A DNA stretch of 64,000 nucleotides from positions 1 through 64,000 of the forward strand of contig DATKAE010000052.1 in the NCBI GenBank assembly GCA_035498405.1, in the 5' to 3' direction. Shown one piece after another: positions 53,664-62,292 of this stretch; the stretch's first letter is position 1, and the number at the start of each line of letters is the position of its first letter. Origin of the DNA: DATBFU01 sp035498405 (GTDB lineage Bacteria > Acidobacteriota > Thermoanaerobaculia > UBA5066 > Gp7-AA6). The notes beneath the pieces are model-generated. The model saw only the letters and a list, made by a program, of their open reading frames with translations. It did no database searches and was not told the DNA's origin. The position numbers and the translations under genes are program-made.

Positions 53664-53726
53664 CGAGCCCCACTGGGCGCGCGTATCGATCGCTGATACC
53701 CGACGCGGACGCCGGACGCCGTCATC

Positions 53727-54239
53727 ATGCCCGCCACCATCGAGCTCGCCCAGGGCGACATCACCGCGATGAACGTCGATGCGATCGTCAACGCGGCCAA
53801 CGAGCAACTTCAGCTGGGCTCCGGTGTGGCCGGCGCGATCCGGCGCCGTGGCGGGCCCTCGATCCAGGACGAGTGCAACCAGATCGGCGGGTGTCCCGTC
53901 GGGGGAGCCATCGTCACGTCGGGGGGCGACCTGCCGGCCAAGTGGGTCATCCACACCGTTGGGCCGATCTGGCGCGGCGGGGGAGAGAGCGAGGAGATGC
54001 TGCTGACCCTGGCGGTACGGGCGGCGTTCAAGCGCGCCGAAGAAATCGGTGCGCGCTCGGTCGCGTTGCCGGCGATCTCGGCCGGCGTCTATGGCTTCCC
54101 GTTGCGACGAGCGGCCGAGCTTTCCATCGGCGCCGCTCGCTCTTTCGCCGCCGAAGCGGTTTCCGTCCAGCGCATTGTTTTCTGTCTCTATGACGACGCC
54201 GCCATGGCCGCGTTCGAGCGCGCGTTCGGGGAGGGGTGA
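53727..54239 (+). CDS. Macro domain protein (O-acetyl-ADP-ribose deacetylase type)
   Basis: A 170-residue single macro domain: GDITAMNVDAIVNAANEQL (10-28), the loop GGCPVGGAIVTSGGDL (54-69), and PAISAGVYGFPLRRAAEL (114-131). The NAAN and the SAGVYGFP loops bind ADP-ribose, and the residues fit YmdB-type deacetylases of O-acetyl-ADP-ribose. The start is ATG at 53727. The next gene begins 13 bp after its stop. Confidence 0.93.
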   Translation: MPATIELAQGDITAMNVDAIVNAANEQLQLGSGVAGAIRRRGGPSIQDECNQIGGCPVGGAIVTSGGDLPAKWVIHTVGPIWRGGGESEEMLLTLAVRAAFKRAEEIGARSVALPAISAGVYGFPLRRAAELSIGAARSFAAEAVSVQRIVFCLYDDAAMAAFERAFGEG

Positions 54240-54252
54240 GCGAGACCGGCGA

Positions 54253-57200
54253 ATGGCGGACCTCATCCCACGGGCCCTGGTGTTTCTGCTCTCTTTGTAT
54301 CCCGTGGCCTCCTCCTCGCTCACGGTCGCCGAACGCGCGAGACTCCAGACCGCTCGAAACGTCGGCCTGGCGGCCCTGGAAGAGGGAAATCTCCCGGAGG
54401 CCAGGCGGCGGTTCGAGGACGTTCGCAGGCTCGGGCCGTCGGAGCCGTTGGGATGGGCGGACGGCGCGGTCGCCGCGATGCGGGAGAAGAATCTGGCCGA
54501 GGCCAGAAGGCTGCTCTCGGAGGCGGAGAGGCTCGCCCCGCGTGACCCTCGGATCCTGGCGTTGTCCGGGACGCTTTCGGAGCTCGCCGGCCAGACGGAT
54601 GCGTCCATCGACTCCTTCGAGAAGGCCGCTGCCGGCGACCCGAAAGACCTGGCCTCGGCCTGGAGCGCCGCCCGGCTGCTGTCCGAGAAACCGGGCGGTC
54701 GTCCGAGCGCCATTCGAGCCGTCCGGGGGGCGCTCGACCAAGCGCCCGCGAATCTCTTTCTGCTGCTGCGCCTCTCGGAGCTCGAGAGGAGCGAGGGCAA
54801 TCGCGGCGCCGCCCAGGAGGCGTTCGATCGCGCGCTCCACGAAGTCGAGTCGGCCTCGGCGGCGGACGAGAAACTGCAGCGGTACGCCGGCGAGGCGAAG
54901 GCCGCGCTGACGTCGGGGGACCTGGCTTCAGCGGCCCTGAAGGCGCGCCTCGTCGAGAATCTGCTGCGCGGGACGGGCCGCTACCAGCAGGCCCGACACG
55001 ACGTAGAGCCGGGTATCGTCGGGCTTCCACTGGAGGACTGGACGGCGGTGCTGTCGGAGAAGATCCGCGCGGAACCAAGCGCGGTTCCCGTGCGCTTCGT
55101 GCCGCGTCGCGAGGAGGGTCTGGCCGCGCTGTCGGGCCTGGTCGCCGTCCGCGCCGCCGGCAAGGACGGCCGCGACCTGGCTTTCTCCGGCGCGGCGGGA
55201 ATCGTGATCGCTCGAGCCCAGGAGGGGTACCGGGCGTCACCGCCGCTGCCCGGGTCATCGTCTGTCCCGGCCTTCGAGATCGCCGACGTCGAGAACTCCG
55301 GGGAGCTCGACGTGGTGGCGCCGGGAGCGCTTTTCGTCGCGAGCGCCGGCAACTACCGCAAGTCCCCCCTGCCGGCGGGCGAGCGCGTTCTGCCGCTCGA
55401 CTACGACTCGGACGGCGATCTCGACCTGTACGTCAGCTCGCCCGGCGGCGACCGGCTCCTCCGAAACAACCTGGACGGTACCTGGACCGATGTGACGACG
55501 TCCGCCCTGCCGGCGGGCACGGGTTCTCGTGCCGCCGTCGCCGCCGACTTTGACCGGGACGGTGATGCCGATCTCGTCCTGGCTCGCGCGGGCGGCGGAC
55601 TGCTTCTCTTAGATAACCGGCGCGGGGGCCGATTCACCGAGCGACCCGCGGGCCTTCCCGGCTCGGGCGGCGTGCTGGCGCTCGCGGCGGGCGACCTGAA
55701 CGCCGACGGCCGGCCCGACCTCGTTTGGACGACTGAAACCGAGGCCTGGGTCTCGCTGAATCGCGGCGATGGGACGTTCCTGCCGCCGCATGCCTTGGGG
55801 TCAGGGGGAACGCCCCTCCTGTTCGATTTCGACAACGATGGAGCGCTGGATGTCTTCCTGGCCGGCTCCAGAGGTTCTTGGCTCTACCGCAACGACGGTT
55901 CGGGATCGTTCACGCGCGTCGAGGAGGCCTTCCCGCCGGCGGCCGCCGCGGAGGCGGTCGATGCCGACGGCGATGGAGACCTGGACCTCGTCGTGATCAC
56001 GGACAAAGGGTCGGCGCAGCTCTTTGTGAACGAAGGAGGAAACGCGAACGGGTGGATGGACGTGGCGCTTCGGGGCCTTCCCACCGGCTCCGCGAAGGTG
56101 AATCGCTTCGGCTACGGATCGGAGGTCGAGGCGCGATCGGGTCCGCTATACGTCTTCCGCACCGCCTGGCGGCCGGTGACGCACATCGGGCTCGGATCAC
56201 GGCGCCGGGCGGACGTTCTGCGCATCCTGTGGACCAACGGCATTCCCCAGAACGCGCTCGATCCGCCGGCGCGGACGCTGCTCGAGGAGGTTCAACAGCT
56301 GAAGGGCTCGTGCCCGTTCCTGTTCGCCTTCGACGGGACCCGTTGGCGTTTCGTGACGGACGCTCTGGGCAAGAGCCCTCTCGGGCTCCTCTACGACGGC
56401 GTGCACCAGGCCGCCTCCGACACGCGCGAGTGGCTCGTGGTGGCGGGGGCACTCCTGGCTCCGACGGGGGGAAGGCTGGTCCTCGACTTCACCGAGGAGC
56501 TGTGGGAGACGGTCTACTTCGACCTCGCGGAGCTTTCCGCCGTGGACCACCCCGCGGGAACCGAGATCGTTTCGAACGAGCGGATGGTTCCGCCTCCCTT
56601 CCCGCCGAAGAGGCTCTTCACCGTCTCGCATCCGTACGTGCCGCGCGCCCTTGACGAAAGAGGCCGAGACCGAACGCAAGAGATCGCCCGCGAGGATGGC
56701 CTCCGTCTGGGCGACTTCGCGCCGACCCGATATCAGGGAATCGTCGCGCCACACGAGCTGGTCCTCGAGTTGCCGCGAGCGCGAGGCGCCGGCCGCGTGA
56801 TGCTCTATCTGACGGGCTGGGTCTTCTACGCCGACACGTCGATCAACGTATCCCTTTCACAGGGCGGCCGGCCCGAGCGTCCCTTCGGGCCCCTCCTCGA
56901 GGTACCGGACGGGAAGGACGGATGGAAGACAGCCATCCCGGCGATGGGGTACCCGGCGGGGAAGACCAAGACGATGGCGCTCGATCTGTCCGATGTGCTC
57001 GACCGGAGCGATCCGCGGGTGCGCATCCGCACGAATCTGGCAGTCTATTGGGACCGCATCGCGTACACCGTCGACGAGTCGGAGGCTCCTTTCCGACTGA
57101 CGGCGGCTCCGCTCGAGTCCGCGCGGCTGTTCGAGCGCGGCTTTTCGCGGCGGGTCCGAGAGACGCCCGACGGCCCGCACGTCTTCCTGCACGACGAAGT

Positions 57201-57618
57201 GGACACGGCGCCGCGGTGGGCCGACATGGCGGGCTTCTACACGCGTTTCGGCGACGTTCGGGAGCTGCTCGGATTCCCCGACGACCGCTACGTCGTCATG
57301 AAGGGAGGCGACTGCGTGCGTCTGGAGTTCGACGCGAGCCGCCTCCCGCCTCTCGCGCCCGGTTGGGTTCGCGACTACGTGCTCGTGCTCGACGGCTGGG
57401 AGAAGGACGCGGACAAGAACACCGTGGCGGGACAGACCGTGCTGCCGCTCCCATTCCACGGGCAGGAAGACTCCCGCTACGGCGAGGGCCAGGCCTACCC
57501 CGACGACGCCAGCCACCGGCGCTTCCGGGAGAAGTACCTGACCCGCCGCGGCGGACCCGAGGAGTTCCGGGACGCGCTGCGCTCGAATCGAGGGTCGGCG
57601 GCCGAAGGCCGGCCGTGA
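54253..57618 (+). CDS. Large secreted TPR plus FG-GAP/VCBS (CRTAC1-like) protein
   Basis: A 1121-residue exported protein. A signal peptide (about 1-22) is followed by TPR-like helices (about 28-230, e.g. GNLPEARRRFEDVRRLGPSE), a seven-bladed-type propeller with Ca-binding loops such as DYDSDGDLDLYV and DVDGDGDLDLVV (about 380-640), and an extra C-terminal domain from about 686 (CPFLFAFDGTRWRFVTDALG) with YFDLAELSAVDHP and VRDYVLVLDGWEKDADKN near the end. No enzymatic motif is obvious. The ASPIC-UnbV domain is absent here. It starts an operon with another propeller protein and a rhomboid protease. The ATG at 54253 is the start of the signal peptide. Confidence 0.85.
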   Translation: MADLIPRALVFLLSLYPVASSSLTVAERARLQTARNVGLAALEEGNLPEARRRFEDVRRLGPSEPLGWADGAVAAMREKNLAEARRLLSEAERLAPRDPRILALSGTLSELAGQTDASIDSFEKAAAGDPKDLASAWSAARLLSEKPGGRPSAIRAVRGALDQAPANLFLLLRLSELERSEGNRGAAQEAFDRALHEVESASAADEKLQRYAGEAKAALTSGDLASAALKARLVENLLRGTGRYQQARHDVEPGIVGLPLEDWTAVLSEKIRAEPSAVPVRFVPRREEGLAALSGLVAVRAAGKDGRDLAFSGAAGIVIARAQEGYRASPPLPGSSSVPAFEIADVENSGELDVVAPGALFVASAGNYRKSPLPAGERVLPLDYDSDGDLDLYVSSPGGDRLLRNNLDGTWTDVTTSALPAGTGSRAAVAADFDRDGDADLVLARAGGGLLLLDNRRGGRFTERPAGLPGSGGVLALAAGDLNADGRPDLVWTTETEAWVSLNRGDGTFLPPHALGSGGTPLLFDFDNDGALDVFLAGSRGSWLYRNDGSGSFTRVEEAFPPAAAAEAVDADGDGDLDLVVITDKGSAQLFVNEGGNANGWMDVALRGLPTGSAKVNRFGYGSEVEARSGPLYVFRTAWRPVTHIGLGSRRRADVLRILWTNGIPQNALDPPARTLLEEVQQLKGSCPFLFAFDGTRWRFVTDALGKSPLGLLYDGVHQAASDTREWLVVAGALLAPTGGRLVLDFTEELWETVYFDLAELSAVDHPAGTEIVSNERMVPPPFPPKRLFTVSHPYVPRALDERGRDRTQEIAREDGLRLGDFAPTRYQGIVAPHELVLELPRARGAGRVMLYLTGWVFYADTSINVSLSQGGRPERPFGPLLEVPDGKDGWKTAIPAMGYPAGKTKTMALDLSDVLDRSDPRVRIRTNLAVYWDRIAYTVDESEAPFRLTAAPLESARLFERGFSRRVRETPDGPHVFLHDEVDTAPRWADMAGFYTRFGDVRELLGFPDDRYVVMKGGDCVRLEFDASRLPPLAPGWVRDYVLVLDGWEKDADKNTVAGQTVLPLPFHGQEDSRYGEGQAYPDDASHRRFREKYLTRRGGPEEFRDALRSNRGSAAEGRP

Positions 57619-59381
57619 CGGGCCGGGCACGACTGCTTCTGCTTCCGGCCGCGGCAGCGCTCGTTGCGGCAACGGCCGGGCCGGACGCGGGGCTCTTTCG
57701 CGACATCACCAAATCCTCCGGCATCCGCTTCCGGATCGGTTCGGACCTGCGCCACTTGAAGCTCATCCCGACGATGATCGGGGGCTGTGCCTTCGGCGAC
57801 TATGACGGCGATGGCCTGCCGGATCTCTACGTCTCGAGCTCGATTCCGAAGTGGGGCAAGCCCAACCCGAAGAGTTGCGGGCGCCTGTATCACAACTTGG
57901 GCCGCGGCCGCTTCGAGGATGTCACCGACAGAGCGGGCATCAAGGCGTGCGGCCTCGGAATGGGTGCCTTTTGGGCGGACCTGGACGGGGACGGGAGGCT
58001 CGACCTGTACCTGACCAACGTCGGCCCGAACGCCGTTTGGTGGAACCGCGGCGACGGCGCGTTCGAGGAGGGCAAGGACACGGGTCTCGAGGATCCTCTC
58101 TTTTCCGTCGGCGCGGGATTCCTCGATTACGACGGAGACGGGCGGCTGGACGTCGTGGTCGCCAACTACCTCGACTCGACGCCGGAGTGGGAGGCGGCTC
58201 AACCCCAGTTCGAGCTCCGCGTGCCGGAGGACTATGTCGGCCAGCCCTCTCACCTTTTCCGCAACGAGGGCGACCGCCACTTTCGCGATGTCACGGAGGA
58301 GGCGGGTCTCGCCGTCGACCCGAGGGAGACCAAGACCCTGGGGGTAGCCGTTCTCGACTACGACGGGGACGGTTTTCCCGATCTCTACTTCGTCAACGAC
58401 CGAGTCAGCAATCGGCTGTTCCGAAACCGAGGAAACGGTCGCTTCGAGGAGACGACTGCGGAGACAGGCGCCGGCGTGCTCGGAAGCCGTCCGCGTGCCG
58501 GAATGGGAGTCGCGGTCGGCGACCCCTTCGGTGCCGGCCGTCCGAGCCTCTTCGTCACCAACTTCGGCGGAGAGCCGAACAGTCTCTATCGCAACGTCGA
58601 GGGGACCCTCTTCGAGGATGCGGGAACGGCCTCCGGGGCGGCCGAGGTCGGGTTCCCCTTCGTGCGCTGGGGAACTCATTTCGCCGACTTCGACAACGAC
58701 GGTCTTCCGGATCTCTACGCAGTGGGCGGCCACTTGGCTTCGCGCATCGTCAGGGCGTTCGGCTACTACAAGAGCGGCCAGGCGAAGTACGTCGAGGCGG
58801 GGGACGGCGCGTATGCGCAGAGGACGGTCCTGCTTCACAACCTCGGGGACGGAAAGTACGAGGAATGGCGCGAGGCGGGGGATCTTGCCCGGATCCGGAT
58901 GGTCGGAAGGGGCAGCGCCGTGGCCGATGTCGATGGCGACGGGGCGCTCGACCTCTTCGTGGTGGACATCGACGGTCCGGCCAGACTCTTCCAGAACCGG
59001 GTCGGCAGCGTTCGCAGCTGGGTCTCGATCGAGCCGACCGTCGGGACAGACCGACACACCGTGTTGGGGACCCGGGTCCGGGTGACAGCGGGGGGCCGGT
59101 CTCAGACCCAGTGGTTCCTGGTGAGCCCGTCTTACGCCTCGGGCAGCCTGACCCCTCTGCACTTTGGCCTCGGCGACGCCGAGCAGCTGGACGAAATCGA
59201 GGTGACCTGGCCCGGGGGCGAGAGGCAGGTCTTTCGGGGTGTCCCGGCTCGACGGGCCTACCGGCTGAGGCGCGGGGGCGGCCTCGAATCGGTCCCTCTC
59301 CCAGCTGCCCCGACGGAAATCGGGATGGTTGATGGCCCCCTCTCGCCGCGCGGGTTTATGATCGAGGGCACCGTCCCATGA
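57615..59381 (+). CDS. Secreted CRTAC1/ASPIC-UnbV beta-propeller protein
   Basis: A 588-residue exported protein with a short signal peptide (GTG start at 57615, inside the stop of the previous gene). The propeller has repeated Ca-binding loops (DYDGDGLPDLYV, DLDGDGRLDLYL, DYDGDGRLDVVV, DVDGDGALDLFV). The C-terminal ASPIC-UnbV domain is visible as GTRVRVTAGGRSQTQWF and LHFGLGDAEQLDEIEVTWPGG. Such proteins are common in Acidobacteria and Planctomycetes, and their function is not known; they are thought to mediate extracellular binding. Confidence 0.9.
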   Translation: MTGRARLLLLPAAAALVAATAGPDAGLFRDITKSSGIRFRIGSDLRHLKLIPTMIGGCAFGDYDGDGLPDLYVSSSIPKWGKPNPKSCGRLYHNLGRGRFEDVTDRAGIKACGLGMGAFWADLDGDGRLDLYLTNVGPNAVWWNRGDGAFEEGKDTGLEDPLFSVGAGFLDYDGDGRLDVVVANYLDSTPEWEAAQPQFELRVPEDYVGQPSHLFRNEGDRHFRDVTEEAGLAVDPRETKTLGVAVLDYDGDGFPDLYFVNDRVSNRLFRNRGNGRFEETTAETGAGVLGSRPRAGMGVAVGDPFGAGRPSLFVTNFGGEPNSLYRNVEGTLFEDAGTASGAAEVGFPFVRWGTHFADFDNDGLPDLYAVGGHLASRIVRAFGYYKSGQAKYVEAGDGAYAQRTVLLHNLGDGKYEEWREAGDLARIRMVGRGSAVADVDGDGALDLFVVDIDGPARLFQNRVGSVRSWVSIEPTVGTDRHTVLGTRVRVTAGGRSQTQWFLVSPSYASGSLTPLHFGLGDAEQLDEIEVTWPGGERQVFRGVPARRAYRLRRGGGLESVPLPAAPTEIGMVDGPLSPRGFMIEGTVP

Positions 59382-60118
59382 TTCCGATCTCCGACGACAA
59401 TTCGGGCCGGCGCACCACACCGGTGGTGACCTGGGCGCTGATCGCTGCCAACGTCTTCGTGTTCGTGTTTCTCCAGGGCTTCGGCACCAACGAGCGCTTC
59501 ACGCTCGCGTACGCCACGGTGCCGTACGAGATCATGACGGGACACGACGTCGCCCAGTCGATCCCCATCCGGGACGAGTACGGACGCACGCGGGGCTCGA
59601 TCGATCTACAGCCCACCCCGATCCCGGTCTACCTGACGCTCTTCACCTCCATGTTCATGCATGGCGGTTTGGCGCACCTGCTCGGCAACATGCTTTATCT
59701 CCACATCTTCGGGGACAACGTGGAAGACGCGCTCGGCCACGCCCGCTACCTTTTCTTCTACCTGCTTTGCGGCGTCTTGGCCGGCCTCGCGCACGTGCTG
59801 ACGACCGCCATGCTGAAGAGCAACGCCCTGCTCCCGAGCCTGGGCGCCTCGGGGGCGATCTCCGGCGTGCTCGCCGGTTACGTTTCCCTCTTTCCTCACC
59901 GGCGGGTTCGGGTCCTCTGGTTCTACTCGATCATGGAGGTGCCCGCGATCTTCGCGATCGGAATCTGGTTCGTGTTCCAGCTGATCAGCGGCCTCGGCAT
60001 GTTGGGTGGCGGGATGGGAGGAGTGGCCTACGGCGCGCACATCGGCGGATTCGTGGCCGGTCTCATCCTGGTCCGGGTCCTCGGCGGGCGTCGCGACCCG
60101 GCCTGGCAGGGGGCCTAG
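59378..60118 (+). CDS. Rhomboid family intramembrane serine protease
   Basis: A 246-residue rhomboid with six or seven helices. The catalytic Ser is in GASGAISG (Ser158), the catalytic His in AHIGGFVAG (His221), and the oxyanion-side motif HGGLAHLLGNMLYLHIFG (95-112) is intact. It cleaves membrane proteins within the bilayer. The start overlaps the stop of the propeller gene by 4 nt (ATGA), so the two are translationally coupled. The stop shares CTAG with the stop of the opposite-strand arginase-family gene. Confidence 0.94.
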   Translation: MIPISDDNSGRRTTPVVTWALIAANVFVFVFLQGFGTNERFTLAYATVPYEIMTGHDVAQSIPIRDEYGRTRGSIDLQPTPIPVYLTLFTSMFMHGGLAHLLGNMLYLHIFGDNVEDALGHARYLFFYLLCGVLAGLAHVLTTAMLKSNALLPSLGASGAISGVLAGYVSLFPHRRVRVLWFYSIMEVPAIFAIGIWFVFQLISGLGMLGGGMGGVAYGAHIGGFVAGLILVRVLGGRRDPAWQGA

Positions 60119-60990
60119 GAGCCCGGATTCTTGCGACGCCCAGGTTCGCCCGACGAGGCGGAGGCCGCGGTCTCCAGCATTTGAGCGGCGATCTCCTTGA
60201 CGAGCCTTCCGCAGACCATGGCGGTCATCCCGGACACGTCTTGGACCGGGTTGAACTCGACGATGTCGGCGCCGACGATCGGCGCCCGCAGACCGTGGAT
60301 CGCGTCGATGGCTTGCCGGGTCGAGAGCCCTCCCGGCTCCCGGTGGGAGACGCCCGGGGCGTGCGCGGGGTCGAGGGCGTCCATGTCGAAGGTGAGATAA
60401 ACGGGTCCCTCGAGGTCGAGACGAAGCTCCGCCGGCCAATGGCGCATCTCGATCATCTCGACGCCGAATCGCGCGGCCTGCTCGCGCTGGCTTTGATTGA
60501 CGGTGCGAATGCCCAACTGAACGAGCCGCTGTGCCAGCTCTTCCTCCATGATCCGCGCAAAGGGGCAGGCGTGAGAAAAGCGATCGCCCTGAAACACGTC
60601 ATAGAGGTCCGGATGCGCGTCGAAGTGGAGGATCGAGAGGCGCGGGTAGCGCCGAGCGAAGGCGCGGAGGATGGGGTAGGTCACGGCATGGTCGCCGCCG
60701 AGCGAGATCGGAGAGAACCCGCGCGTGAGCAGATCCGCGACGGCCGCTTCGATGTGGGTTCGCATGTCGGCGCCCGATCGGAGACTCAAGTCGCCGGCAT
60801 CGAAGAGCGTTTGCGGGGTGATCTCGAGACCCTTTTCTCCCCAGGAGTTGGAGGAGTCGCAGGCGAGTGCGGCCCGGATGAGGGGAGGAGCCCCCGCCGC
60901 GCCTCGAAGAAACGAAGAGCTCTCGTCCCAGGGAATGCCGAGGAGCGCGAGCCGGGGTCCGGCGGGGGACGTCGAGTCCGAATCAGCCAC
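60115..60990 (-). CDS. Arginase/agmatinase family ureohydrolase
   Basis: A 291-residue enzyme with the complete manganese set: GGDHAVTYP (His101), HFDAHPDLY (Asp124, His126, Asp128) and TFDMDALDP (Asp202, Asp204). This family hydrolyses agmatine, arginine or formiminoglutamate. The sequence looks most like agmatinase (SpeB), giving putrescine and urea, but the substrate is not certain. The start is GTG at 60990. The preceding hypothetical gene ends 26 bp upstream. Confidence 0.9.
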   Translation of the reverse strand: MADSDSTSPAGPRLALLGIPWDESSSFLRGAAGAPPLIRAALACDSSNSWGEKGLEITPQTLFDAGDLSLRSGADMRTHIEAAVADLLTRGFSPISLGGDHAVTYPILRAFARRYPRLSILHFDAHPDLYDVFQGDRFSHACPFARIMEEELAQRLVQLGIRTVNQSQREQAARFGVEMIEMRHWPAELRLDLEGPVYLTFDMDALDPAHAPGVSHREPGGLSTRQAIDAIHGLRAPIVGADIVEFNPVQDVSGMTAMVCGRLVKEIAAQMLETAASASSGEPGRRKNPGS

Positions 60991-61016
60991 AGGGGCCTGA
61001 CGGGAGCCCGAGCTCT

Positions 61017-61475
61017 CTAGTTTGGGCCAAGCGAGCTCGCCGCATGAGAGATGAAGGTCACGCAGAGGGGCTCGTAAATCCCGGCCTTCTGCACGTAGCT
61101 CATGTGCTGAAGCCGGCTCGCTTGATCGGAGGCCTCGGGAGCGAGGATGACGAGCAGAACGACCGAGTGGGTGCCGAAATCGAGGCTCGCCGGCTTGTAT
61201 CCGGGGGCGCTGACGTCGAGGGTGAACTGCTTTTCGTGACGGGGCGCGACGTCAGAAAAGTGGAAGCAGCCGTTGGAAGTCGTCTGCAGGACCGCGAGGG
61301 GAGTCTCGTGGCCCGCCGCGCTCGATATGCGGACGGTGGCGTTCGCGATCTCGCCCCCGCCGGCGTCTCGAACGACGCCTCGGGCCGAGACCATCGCGCA
61401 GCTCCCGCAGAGAAGTGCTGCGGCGGCGAGGGCCCTCTGGCGTGCCCGTGTCGTCGGCGGGGGATCAGCGCCCAC
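61017..61475 (-). CDS. Exported carboxypeptidase-regulatory-like domain protein
   Basis: A 152-residue protein with a signal peptide (about 10-31). A single Ig/transthyretin-like module follows, with GVVRDAGGGEIANATVRISSAAG (here 33-55) typical of the carboxypeptidase-regulatory-like fold. No catalytic residues are seen. The start is GTG at 61475, which overlaps the 3' end of the upstream ECHDC3-like gene by 11 nt. The function is unknown. Confidence 0.72.
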   Translation of the reverse strand: MGADPPPTTRARQRALAAAALLCGSCAMVSARGVVRDAGGGEIANATVRISSAAGHETPLAVLQTTSNGCFHFSDVAPRHEKQFTLDVSAPGYKPASLDFGTHSVVLLVILAPEASDQASRLQHMSYVQKAGIYEPLCVTFISHAASSLGPN

Positions 61476-62271
61476 GCCACTGTGCCGGACGCTTCTGGAG
61501 GAACGCGTCGATCCCTTCCGTCGCGTCCTCGAGCAGTGCCCCGCGCGACATCGCTGGGCCCGCGATCTCGTACGCCCCGCCGAGCGAGCGGTCGATCTGT
61601 TCGTAGAACGCGCGCTTTCCGGCGCCGATGACGGCGGGACTCTTCGACAGGATGGCCTCGACGAAGTCCTGCACGGCGGCGTCGAGATCCGCGGCCGGCA
61701 CGACCCGGTTGACGAGACCCCACGCGAGGGCCGTCGGCGCGTCGATGGGCCGGCCGGTCAGGAGCATCTCCATGACGCGCTTTCTCGCGACGTTGCGCGC
61801 GACCCCGACAGCGGGCGTCGTGCAGAAGATGCCGACGTTGACGCCGGGCAGCGCGAAGGTAGCGGTGTCAGAGGCAACGGCGAGGTCGCACATCGAGACC
61901 AGCTGACAGCCGGCGGCCGTCGCGATGCCGTGAACGCGCGCGATGACGGGCTGCGGCATCTTCGTCAGCTTCACCATCATCCGGCTGCAGTCCTCGAAGA
62001 GCCGGCGCTGCCAGGCTTCGTCTCCCATGTGCGCGCGCATCTGCTTCAAGTCGTGGCCGGCGGAGAAGCCGCGTCCGCCGGCGCCGAGGACGACGACCCG
62101 CGCGGCCGGGTCCGCCGCGGCGGCGTCGAGGCTCTGTTCCAGCGCGGCAATCATTTCGAGGGAGAGCGGATTGAACCGGTCCGGGCGGTTGAGAGTCAGG
62201 CGGACGACGCCGCCGGAGTCGTCGCGAAGTACGAGGGGAGCGGCGGCGGAAGTCTTCGGGTCGGCGCTCAT
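61465..62271 (-). CDS. Enoyl-CoA hydratase/isomerase family protein, ECHDC3-like
   Basis: A 268-residue crotonase-fold protein. The CoA/oxyanion site GFSAGHDLKQM (69-79) and VHGIATAAGCQLVSMCDLAVAS (112-133) are present. The positions where active hydratases have two catalytic Glu residues carry Gln (GCQL) and a non-acidic residue in LPGVNVGIFCTTP. This matches ECHDC3-type proteins, so hydratase activity is doubtful. The ATG at 62271 follows TAGACT (62278-62283) by 6 nt. Confidence 0.88.
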   Translation of the reverse strand: MSADPKTSAAAPLVLRDDSGGVVRLTLNRPDRFNPLSLEMIAALEQSLDAAAADPAARVVVLGAGGRGFSAGHDLKQMRAHMGDEAWQRRLFEDCSRMMVKLTKMPQPVIARVHGIATAAGCQLVSMCDLAVASDTATFALPGVNVGIFCTTPAVGVARNVARKRVMEMLLTGRPIDAPTALAWGLVNRVVPAADLDAAVQDFVEAILSKSPAVIGAGKRAFYEQIDRSLGGAYEIAGPAMSRGALLEDATEGIDAFLQKRPAQWRGR

Positions 62272-62277
62272 GGGGGG

Positions 62278-62283
62278 AGTCTA
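62278..62283 (-). promoter_or_regulatory. -10-like TAGACT before the ECHDC3-like gene
   Basis: TAGACT is followed by six C residues and then the ATG at 62271. There is no ribosome binding site possible in the C-run. Together with the cytochrome gene (TAGACT then CCGCCC then GTG), it is the clearest leaderless-type arrangement. Confidence 0.5.
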
Positions 62284-62292
62284 ACGCGAGGT

